Source: Enoplolaimus lenunculus (Eukaryota; Nematoda; Enoplea; Enoplida; Thoracostomopsidae). Taken from it: a stretch of 64,000 bases of DNA. Positions 9,189 through 21,100 of the stretch are shown piece after piece (position 1 is the stretch's first letter; each line of letters starts with the position of its first letter). The stretch lies in NCBI GenBank assembly GCA_030248215.1, contig JASANG010000914.1, positions 62,001 through 126,000 on the forward strand. Direction: 5' to 3'. Below the pieces are notes generated by a model, which worked only from the letters and a program-made list of their open reading frames with translations, was not told the origin of the DNA and made no database searches. A program made the position numbers and the translations under genes.

Positions 9189-12100
9189 CTGAAAATTAGA
9201 TAACATAAATACTTAATTTCAAAAATTATCGGTAGAATCTTAAAATTAACAATACGAAAGGCTGTGTCGTATATTGAACATCTATTTGTCTCTCAGTTAG
9301 CAACTTCGCCGACTCAAACGGCAACAATTTAAGGCAGACCAAAACATCTTTTCAGTGACAAACCCAAAAAAAAGCAATCTCCAACAGTGGTCCATCGAGA
9401 AAATTCCCGATCGGCGCCACGGTATAATATATAATAACAAAAAAGCTCACGAACAAAGCTAACGAGAATCCAAACATAATGGCACTAAATAGTGACACTG
9501 AATTTTGGTTTTAATCCTTGCTGAGCTTCATAGGCCTAAGCGCCCCCTTGGGTCCTTCAATAATTTCGAAATTTCAAAGAAGCATCATGTCTTAATATAA
9601 TAAAAAATGATGCGAATTTAAAACATTGTTAGTTTTCAAAGACCTTTAAAACATTTTTTGTTTTAAAACACCTTCTGAATTTAAGACATTTTTTGTTTTA
9701 AAACACCTTCTGAATTTAAGACATTTTTTGTTTTAAAACACCTTCTGAATTTAAGACATTTTTGGTTTTAAAACACCTTCTGAATTTAAGACATTTTTGG
9801 TTTTAAAACACCTTCTGAATTTAAGACATTTTTTGTTTTAAAACACCTTCTGAATTTAAGACATTTTTGGTTTTAAAACACCTTCTGAATTTAAGACATT
9901 TTTGGTTTTAAAACACCTTCTGAATTTAAGACATTTTTTGTTTTAAAACATCTTCTGAATTTAAGACATTTTTGGTTTTAAAACACCTTCTGAATTTAAG
10001 ACATTTTTGGTTTTAAAACACCTTCTGAATTTAAGACATTTTTGGTTTTAAAACACCTTCTGAATTTAAGACATTTTTGGTTTTAAAACACCTTCTGATT
10101 CTGAGACATATTTAGTTTTTAAAGACCTTCTGTATTTAAAACATTTTTGGTTTTAAAATACCTTCTGAATTTGAGAGATTTTTAGTTTTCAAACACCTTC
10201 CGAATTTGAGACATTTTTACTTTTCTAAAACCTTCAAAATCTAAAAAATTTATAGTTTGTAAAACAACTTCTAAGTTTGAGACGTTTTTAGTTTTTAAAA
10301 ACCTTCTGAATTTAAGACGTTATTAATTCTCAAAGATCAGAAATTCCTGTCTCAACATTTTTGCAAGTATGGTTATGAATGTATATACTTAAAAAGCTCG
10401 ATTGTTATTTCGGTCATGTATAGAACAGGGCCGGAACAGTAGTATAAGCTTATTCCTAAGCCTAAGCCTAAACGCCTAAGCCTAAGCCTAAGCGTATAGG
10501 TGAGCGTATTCCTAAGCCTAAGTCTAAGCAAAAAAATTAATCTAAAGCTTAAACAGAATCTATTATAGCCCCTCCGGAAGACGATCCGGTACTTTTCTAT
10601 ACATGGGCCGTTATTTCTAACAAATTCCCATAATATTGAAATATGTCCACTTACCACATTTTGTTTCAAAAGATCCAGTTTTTCAGACTTTAATTTCGCC
10701 ATGTCATGCATTACTTCGTTGAGTTTTTGGTAATCTAAAATTTACTATATTTTTACGTAAACTCTACTAAACCGTCTAAGAGGGTAGCCTCAAAGGTTAC
10801 TGGTCTAACCCCTTTGTAAATTTTGTCCCGTGGTCCTGGGTACGTTTCGAGTTGGAAACACAGGAAACCCCCTTCTAAGTTTATATAGAAAGTTACCTAT
10901 TTGAAAATTCTTCTTAATAAGAATAAGCATCTGAAAGTAATACTTTCAGGGGAAAAGGCCTCAATCGAGCCAATACAGAGTTTAATATTAACGGTAGCGC
11001 TATACACTTGATGACGTCCGGTGCCGTCCGCCACCGTCCGGGTCACGCAAGGCACCGGGCGGTGAGAACAGCGCCACCCTAAGTATTTAAGCCAATGTTG
11101 CGTGTAAATCATCGAGCCACCTTACCATCACTATTTGGTACCACAGCTACTCCAGGAGCTGTTGCGGCAACAGTGCTCGGCAATCCTGTTCCGAGTTCAA
11201 CCGGAACTCGACTTCCAGTTGTTGCATCCGGGCAGATAACGATGCTTTTGAGCGATGCAACAAGACATTTGTTGTTCGCGGTTTCAACGCTCGACATACT
11301 TTCCTGAAATTAAAAAGTAAATAAGACCGATGATTTTTAGTTGTATCGGCCAAATAATGCATCTTCCACAATAATTTGCGTACACCATGTCACAATTTTC
11401 CAATGCGTATTATGTTTAAATTAGCAAAAATTCTATCACTTGCACACACAAATCAAGACCGTGTTGAGCGTTGTCTCAAACAATTTTAGTCGATCGATGA
11501 TAGCAAAACTCGATAATGACTCTTTTCACAAGGGGTACATTCTATGCACAAAAGAATGGCGTACGGTTGCATTTTTGGCCTACACAGCTCCTATTTGTCC
11601 GGTACAACTTGTGCGAACTACTGCACTGTACGTATACGGCATCAAGTGATAGTGAAATATCATACACAGCTCCTGTTTTCGTGAATCGATTATTCGATTT
11701 ACTAAAGATTATAAAAGTTAAATTAGTGCGTGAAATTTTCCAAATATTTGAAACCAAAATTTACCAAATATTGGAAACCACAATTTACCAAACATTTCCA
11801 GAAGTTATGACTCACTTACACAGTAAATGCAGTGTTTTGCTTATAGTAAGTATACCCAATAACGAGTGAAAGCTGTAATTCAAACGAAAGCTTACCAAGC
11901 CAGTATCTGAGTCATGCTCAAGCTCGGTACTTTCAATGCTTGACGATTCTGAATCAACCAAATGTATCGTTGCTGAGCTCCTAAAATATTAATAATTTAA
12001 AAAATTTAACAAAAAAACCTTAGGGATCCACTCAGAAATTCGTTCGTATTAAAATCTTAAATAAGTAACCAATGTGCAACCGTTCAATAGCAGCTTAGCC

Positions 12101-15100
12101 TAACAACTTAATTTGGTTATGTTCGCTGGGCCAATGTTACTTTATAGGGGCGTAACAGTAGATTCAACGTATTCCTAAGCCTAAGCCTGAGCCTTAGCGG
12201 TGCAAAAATGTATTCCTAAGCCTAAGCCTAAGCCTAAACCTAAGTCTAAGCCTAAGCCTAAGCGTAAGCCTATGCCTAAGCCTAAGCCTAAGCCTAAGCC
12301 TAAGCAAAAAATGTAATCTAGAATTTAAACGTACTTTTTTATAGACCCACCACAAACCTGGACGCCCCTTAAAGTAACATAGGCCGTTTGCTGTATAAAA
12401 TTTCAACGCTGACAGGTTTAACTGTTTCAACCCAGAGCTGTCGTCAGGATGAAAGCTTAGGCTTAGGCGTAAACTTATGTCTTGGTGCACGAGACCTTAG
12501 CTTTTGAATACGCTTAGACTTAGTGAGAAAACCTGTATAATTAACACGGGCAGTTAAAATTTCTGCAAACTGGCTTTGGCTTAGGCTTAGGCTTAGGCTT
12601 AGTACAAAACCCGTATTATTAACATGATCCGAGAAAGTTATTGTAAGCATACTTTGATTTATTTGGTCGAACCGGTGTATTGCTGCCAGAATTTGGAGAT
12701 TCACAATTTTTCGGAGGTCGTGAATTGTTAGCAGCTGCGGGTATACTTTGGGTAGCAGCCGTAGAGTTACAAGCTTTGCTGGGGGTACTGGAAGGGGCTT
12801 TGGTACGTTTGGGTGGCACAATCCGATGGGTGGGCGATGCATTTGCAGCTGCCAGTTGCTGATGTCGGCATTGAACCGGTCCGTAAGGTGTTGAAATTCT
12901 GGAATTTAGTTGAGTTGCAGTTGCTGAATGTTGAAGCCTGGTTGAAATAGCACTCAGGCCTGGTGAGCCAGGGCTTTGAGAGGGGCTACCGCAAGGTGGG
13001 GTGCCAGCGCTTTGCGATTCTTCAACGATTTCAGAAAACTTTCGATTCAAATTTTGTTGCAGGATAGTGGAGTGTCTTGAACCCTGAAAATAAACAGAAT
13101 TTCAACGAGTATTCGCGTGGATCACATTGGCGTAGCCGGTATTCCATTTCGGAACAGTAATATTTGGTGAAAGAAAATTTTTTTGACACGTCTAAGATCT
13201 TGAAAGTTGTTTTAAACCCTGTCAAAAGCGCGCTATTTTCAATAGAAATTTTTCGATGGGATAAATCTCCTTTATTTGTTCCCTTATATACACGTCTGGT
13301 GAAACAATAGGTTACACATAGCATTAACTTTAATAATTTAGGTGTAACAGGAGCTCTTTGAAAATACGTCTGGCTCAACACAAATTTTTAATTTTAATTT
13401 TATTTGTAACTTAAGCAAAATGTTAAGCCTAAGTTTAAGCATAACGATGGGTGACGAATTGTTGAGTTGATGAAATTTCGGACTACCAGTTGTCGGTCGA
13501 CGACTTGTCGGGCGTCGAATTGTCGTGATACCGGTACAGTGAGAGCGTGGGATGTGGGTAAGGATTTTTTAAACGCTCCGCGCTTTACCCGCGCAAACAG
13601 AAATTTTTTACCCGCGGGTATACCCGCGCAAAAAAGATTAAGTCAACTTTTACCCGCGCTGAAGCTAAACCAGTAGTTTAGCTATCACAGGTGATTTGCA
13701 CTTTAATGAAGTTTTGCGTTAGAGCTTCAACGAATTTTGCACATGAAAAATTACTAGGAACAACCAAATTTCAAACCCAACTTAAATAAAGCACCGGACC
13801 GCAACATTTCTGGAGGGGGAACCGCGAGATATAACAGTGGAAATAAATCACGAGCGAAGCCAAACGCCATTTTAGTGCTAAACCTCAAAAAAATTTTGAT
13901 CGCTGTTGGGGAGTGCAAGGCTAGGATAGCCCCTCCTTGGATCAGCCAACGAACAGAGTCCGTGTTACTTTCCTTCGACAGCGGTTTACCCATCATACCT
14001 GAGGAGTACTACAATTCGTAGTTGTTTGTTGTTGTTGCTGTTGTTGTTGTTGTTGTTGTTGTGGCATAGGCGGTGAATGATTCTGATCAAAGAACGATGC
14101 CGACGGTGTCGCCAGCGAAAAATTGCCCGAATTTCGTTTCACTCCTCCGCCACCGGAACTTGACCCGGACCCGGATGCTGAACCGGCGATATCCGCAGAT
14201 GAACTGCTTCGGTTCCGGTTGACAAAAACTGAAACATTAAAAAAATGAAAATACATCATTAAAAGCACTTAAAAAGCTGTTGGAAAGGTTTGTACTGCAA
14301 CCGCAAACTCGTAGAAGACGAAACAAGAGCTATCGCTGCATACAAAAAAATTTTCTTAACTTAGAATTCTTTCATATGGCGTTTGAATCAATTTTCGACC
14401 GGTAGGAAGCATAGAAATCTAACATTTCTTATGTGGTCGATATTTTTTTTAACTTTTACTAAATTGAGAAAGGTGCTGCCACTATACGAAAATTTCTACG
14501 TATAGACTACTAAAGTATGTTTCAAAATTGTACGTGGCTCATATTTTTCAAAATTTTAACCATCGGATGTTAACTGGTGATAGGTGCTACACACATTTGA
14601 GAATACGATCACGAAACTCGGGTACCTTTTTTCACCGATTCAATAAGTCCACCGGACGCCGAACCAGCAGCATCAGTAGAGGGGGATTTGATCAACTCAG
14701 ATTGCGACGGACTCGTTGAAACACCGGAAAATTCTTGGCTTAAATGCTTGAGTTCAACGTAAAGCGCTTCGAGTAGGGATGCACGGGTGCGGGCCTAAAA
14801 CCAAAAAATTCAATAATAACGCCGTTAAAACGGAAATTACTCATTGCTAAAGCCTACACAACCAACAAATTGTTCAATATTCAAGAAATATTGTCTGAAG
14901 TTTAAGATAACTTTATAGCACTACACACTTTAGGCATATATGTCTTGAAATTTAGACATTTATTTCTAAATTCTTGTCAGAAATACAGATAAGAAATTTT
15001 TTCAGTAATAAAAGTTCTGGAATGTAACACTCCGCTTCATAAACGATTAAGACAAATATTTCTGCAATATACGAGTACTTTAATTGATATTCCAGACATC

Positions 15101-18100
15101 TAAATGTTAGAAACAAAGAATTGCCAGGAAGCTAACTCCAAAATATGGAGCAAAAGCTCATCCAGATTACAAAATTTTCCAACATAAGATATGTCGAAGA
15201 TTTAAACTTAGGTTGAGGGTGCCTTACTTCAACCCAAAATGTTGAAGTTCAAATATTCATGTACACTTCTAAGTATGCAAACGAAGCAACTCGTTTACAT
15301 GCATTCAAATCAGGAAATTAATTCTTAAATATAAGACGAGCATTTCTTTAAAGGAAGAAATTGTTGTCTTAGAAATTGTTAATTGTAATTTCTTGAATAC
15401 AAAACATCTATGTTTTAATCATTTTAGACCATGAACTACGGAGCTGTTTAAGGCTATTAATATCTGAAATACCATACATTTATGTCTTCAAAATTTTAAA
15501 AAAATAAGAGTCTTGCAATTTCAACCACGTCGTGTCAAAAATTAATTTCAAAGCAACGCCCGCTGTCACACGGCGCCGGCAGAGAACGGCAACATTTAGT
15601 ACCATGCTGTGGCGAACGCCGCAGAAATGTACAGAATAATGTTTTACCATCCGCTGTACTGAGCACTGTTAACGCAGAACGATATGCTACAATGGCTCGA
15701 TATACCGTAAGCTTGGTACTGCAGTTTCACTTGCAGCTGCCAAAAAATACATCAAAATGAAACAAATTATACCGCAAGCGCAGCGAATTTCTTCGCTTTA
15801 TAGCACGCATTTTCAGCGTTAATGAGTTTAGTGAGCATAAAATCACGAAATTGTTGATCTTTTTTAAATATTCCTGACTGAGGTAAAGTTGGTCCAAAAA
15901 ACGGTACGTCATCTCGAGCGGCGACACAAACCTAAAACACAAATAAAAAAACATTGCAAATTTTATTTACAAATTAAATTTGAGAAAAATATTCTTCAGA
16001 ACTGCCTGCGAAGGCAAAAAATTTTGAACATTTTACAGGCTTTGAGACTACGCTTTCGCACATAATTAAGAATACGTCTCATGACAATTTACCTTGTATC
16101 GTGTCTTTGAAGTACATGGTTTAATCGGTTGCACCACTATGTATGCGTGAAGAAAATGCGAGGCGATAATATTAGGAACAAACGGTGTATTTTCTTCCTG
16201 AAAATATACAAAACAAATATTAGTTTTTTTATATTTTTAAGTTTACCGAACAGTAAAGTTAATTGCTATGATACAAATGCTTACTTGACTGCCGCTATTA
16301 TCTAAACAAATATACAATGTATTACAGCAAATTGGCTATCACTTTAGTGGGGAATTTGACGGTGAGTTTACAATGGTTCAGACTTATAATTTTAGTGTTT
16401 CATAATTAATTTATTTCATTCACCGCTTGAGTTCGATCTGCAATTTAAAATTCAACTGCATAAGATGGTTTGAATATTTTCCAACCAAGGCAGCGTTTTT
16501 GGAAAATTTTTATTTTTGGCAAGTACACAAACCACTTTAATTAGTTTCAATTTGGTTTAGATTATTTTGAGCTTTGCACAGCGGCATAATATAGAGTTAT
16601 CGTAAAGCAACTAACCTGAAACACAATCGCAACAATGTCGTTACCAATGTGTCGCTTCCGTTGCAGCTGCTGATGATCGCCAACCGTATAAGGCAACAAT
16701 GTTGACACATGGAACATTATTTCTCTGAAAATAACAAAAAAATCAAGTACATATGTTTAAAGACAGTAACTTAAAATATTACCCGTAACATTTTCCTGTA
16801 AAGTTTATTTCAACTTGATCAGACACGTTCAGTTTCTCGTGCACAGTTTGTCATTAGTTGCTCATCGTACACTCTATGCAAGGATGGGTTAAATATTTTA
16901 GTACTGCAAATATTAAAACCATATTGGTTTGTAAAAATCACAATAAACCGGATGAATTGGTGACCGTCTGTGGCATTTTGATCACTATCTGGTTCAGTTT
17001 CTGTTCTGATTATTGTCGTTATTCATTGACCCGCTTGTTACATCACATACCCAAATGCGGAAAATAAAATCCTATACTCTGGTTGTAAATTTGATTTAAA
17101 TTTGAAAAATTTGAAAAATATTAAAAATTTGAAAATTTTAAATTAATGTTGTTTACTTTGTTTTGTACATAGTATGCACCGATTCGTCACCAGTTTGACC
17201 GTGGAGCGTATCGAGACCACCACGATATCCGGTAAAACCGGCCAATTGAACTCGATCACCAATAAAATTTAAAAATTCGTCTAAAGCTGGAGAATGAGCA
17301 ACGTTGCCGAACAGTTCTTCTTCACGTTTCTAAAATAGTAATAATTTAAAGATACCTTACACTCTCAATTCCAGTGAGTTGATTTTAACTCAGAATGAGT
17401 TCAATTCACTCAGGAGTCTGAGCTGCGAATTTTACGTCCTTCAGAACTCAGAATTCTGAATTGAATTAACTCATTCTGACTTAATTAATTTGCACGAAAT
17501 TAAACCAGCGCAGAGCGAGAACCATAAATGACTAATTCGCTCTCTGAAATGATTAATCAACTCATCGGAAAGTTATTGGGAGATAAAAGTATTAACAACA
17601 CTTACTTGGCCAAATCTCTGGTATATAATCCCAAATTTGAAATTGTTGACTAGTACGTGTTCGTCGTAATTCAAAATCATATCAGAACCCTGAACCAAAA
17701 CAAACACAAAGCTAGTTTTTTAACGACAACTTTATATTTTAATTTGGAACACAACTTTGAAAATTTGCAAACATCAAAAGAGTTCTGAAACGTTTGTTTG
17801 TGTACTTTTTGCGGACAAACGCCGGCTGTCAGGAAAATTACCGAAAAGATAGAACATTAAATAATGCATCTGAATACTCAGGCCCGTAACCAGTTCATCT
17901 TGCTAGAGGGGCTTAAAACATTACTGGAGATACATACGGTGGTTTTCGATGATTTATAAGCAAGGTTGAGAATTTTCTAGGGGGGTTGGCAAAGTTTTTT
18001 CCACCACCTGCCCAACCACCCTTGGCTGCGGTATCGTATATACTAAGCGTATTAACTTACTCGCTTCAAGTAAGTCACTGCGTGCCAAACGTCTGCAGAT

Positions 18101-21100
18101 ATATCTTCACAGAGTAGCTGAAAAACGTAAAAAAATAGTTTATGCTGTACATCTGTTACCAGTATTATGTACCAAAAACGACAAAATTTGGCAGAATTGG
18201 TTCATATTTAGTTTCAAAATCCTCAGCAAAATGCCTCGAAAATTTTCAAGAAATAAGCATAACATTGCGCGTGAAATTATTTAAAATGTAAACGAATACT
18301 GACAAAATTCTGCGCAAAAATATTGCAAAATGATTACAAAACGGTACAATACAACTGTAAAATTTTAATCAATCAATTGCAACGAAAAACAAAAATTATA
18401 GCGAAATAATTGCATTTACTCCCTAAACTTTAACCACTCCAGACTTACTTTTGCCATTTTAGATGCAGTTGGCTGATCTCCAAGGCACGACGCGGGAAAG
18501 AATTCGTGCATTGTCGACTGTTTGGTGCGTAAAACGATTCGAAGATGATCTTGACCAGCAAGCGTTTCACAACGGACTGACAATACCAACGGACCAAGAC
18601 GTTCATCGTACGCGTAGAAATCAAAATGATCCTAAAAGATACAAAAGTGCCAGGTAAAATTTTTTTTAATTTTGACTTTAAAATATTTTTTAAATTTGTG
18701 TTTTATCTAAAGAATCGTGTCAAAAATACAAATCATTCTTCACGTTTTGAAAAAAACGTTTATATCGATAATTAAATAGCATTTTCATAAATGCTAAAAG
18801 CGATTACTTAATAGCGTTTTATTACCGTAGCTATACATTTCAGAGTTTCTCCGTTAACAAAATAGTCGTTTTGAAAGATGTTGTTGAGAAAAAGTTATCA
18901 AATATAGTGGCTGGCAGTCGTATTCATGAGCATGGCAATTACCGCTAACAAATACAAAAACTGTCCATTTTTCGCTACTTGGTTTAAATATTTTTGCAAT
19001 ATTGAAAAATATTAAAAATATAATATTACAAAAGCTATTTACAAAAATTCTAACTTGTTGTCTAGCAATAAACATTAAACCACACTTACTTTTCCCAAAA
19101 AGTATTTCCGATAACACGTCGCAGTCTCGTCAATTTCAATTTTAAACCGATTTAGTGACAATGATGCGTTCGAAACACTATGCCCTGGTGACGCGTGAGC
19201 GTCGCTTGTACCATCGTCATCATCATCATCATCATCATCATCTTTTTCACCATTAATGACATCACTAATGACACCATTGCTACTGATGACGTCATTTGAT
19301 GTGTCGTCTGTTGGTGTTAAGCCGATCGGTGAGGCATCGTTGACGATGACGTCATTAGTGACGTCGTTGACGACATCACCGCCGCCCCGAGGATCACTGA
19401 TACTGCGTATTGTCGCAGTTCTGTGCGAAGCGTAATGATGACGATGGTTGCCATTACAGATGAGCGGTGTTGCTTTCCCATCAACACCAGCTGATGTGTC
19501 AGCGACGCCATCTATCCAGTAACCACCATTTAATGGCATTATTATCGAGGGATAGGGTGGGCCCCGGGTCAGTACCTGAAACAGTATAACAATAAACCAC
19601 GAAACGAAGAATCGTAAGCTGCATTTTGATATTTGAATGCAATTTAGTATTATATTTGAATTCATTATCCTGTATTACAATACTACTGTAACCTTGCGCA
19701 TCACAATTCTCGGTCATTTTCGGGCTAATTTGCTAAACGAAAATCCTGGTTTAGCTCTGGTATGCGCTCCGATCTGTAACGTAGCCAGCTCAACATGGCT
19801 GAGGGCCACATATTTTCTAATAAGGCACACGGAAATTTTGCAACATTTCAAAGCGAGGCCAATACTCTCCAGCGATGTCAAACCTATTATACCAATCAAT
19901 GTATCCTTACTGCCCCCTGGCTACGGACCCGAATCCAGGTGTACGATGGTTGAGTTATTAACAGGTTTTCAAACAAACACTTCGAGCGCTTATAAAATCA
20001 TGGACTCTGCCGACCACGGGAGTAGCGCAGATTCTGGAAAGGGAATTATTGAAATTTCGAAAACATTTCCTAGTGGCACCAGCTTAAAAATCCCTGAAAC
20101 ATCTGGGCAAAAATCGTGAAAGGGAACTGACCCTTGCATTCTCTTGGCGACACCCTTTCTTGAAAATGAAAACTGAGGCAATTTCCTAATGAGAAATACA
20201 TAAAATCAAGAGTGGATGATAATACTCAGAGGTGTAAGTGGTAAAGATTACTTACTCAAAATTCGTTTACCGTTACCCGCCCTTATTTTTGCTTCTGCGT
20301 TCAATACAATGGCGTAATTTTACCGTGCATTGATGTTACTTGATACTTATATTTCACTAATGCCCGGGTGTACATTTTGTGACATACGGGAAAACAAGAG
20401 TTAGACTCTTGTATCAGGCACTCTTGATAGATAATGTTTATATGCTTGAAACTTACGACATCCAACGTATCATATTTTTGTTTTCTGTGTTCTGCGCTCG
20501 ACAAATTTGAATCGTTAGGGGAACTCTGCAACAATTACAAACATATTTGTGAAATCAAAAATGACAATTGTGCAAAATTAATCAAAATCCACGCTATGAC
20601 GGAACCGTGAAGTCCGAGGTGAGAGACAGGAAAATACTTACAACCCGTTTCCGGTTTCCGATTGGGTGGAAAATTGCTACCAGCTTTGGTACAGAATTTG
20701 AGCATCTCCATACGCAATACAGCTTGTAATAGATTGCTGAAATCAATATTACTTTTACTTCGAACTTCCACGAGTTTAACATTTTTTCGAGGGTCGTCAT
20801 TGTCCTTACGTCCCTATCGAATAATTTTTTCTTCCAACTACTTTTTACCGCAGTAAAGGGAATTCTACTCACGGATATACAGCGCTTTCGACTCTTGCAC
20901 ACGCTCCCTCACATGTACGTTTACGTTCAGGTTATGTAACTCTAAGTATTTGTGTAAGCGCTAACCTTAAATTTGGAGGCCAATGTAAAGAACAGAACCG
21001 CAACGGTGTATAAGCATATTCCTAATCCTAAGCCTAAGCCTAAGCCTAAGCGTAATAACGAATTTATGTCTAGGCCTAAGCGTAAGAATGAGCTTATGCT

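Noticed and set aside
9604-10345. Regular repeats as a CRISPR array
   Set aside because: Tandem units without unique spacers in an intron of an animal gene; same for 23394-23645.
12150-12305. (CCTAAG)n as an interstitial telomere or as proof of a nematode
   Set aside because: The arrays lie inside short transposons with target duplications, so they say nothing about the species.
20650-20740. Candidate Rap1GAP exon reading [19 protein letters not shown] with good acceptor and GTAAGT donor
   Set aside because: Its phases (2 in, 1 out) fit neither the GoLoco exon nor the exon at 20525, which join directly in phase; the other frame has no family similarity.
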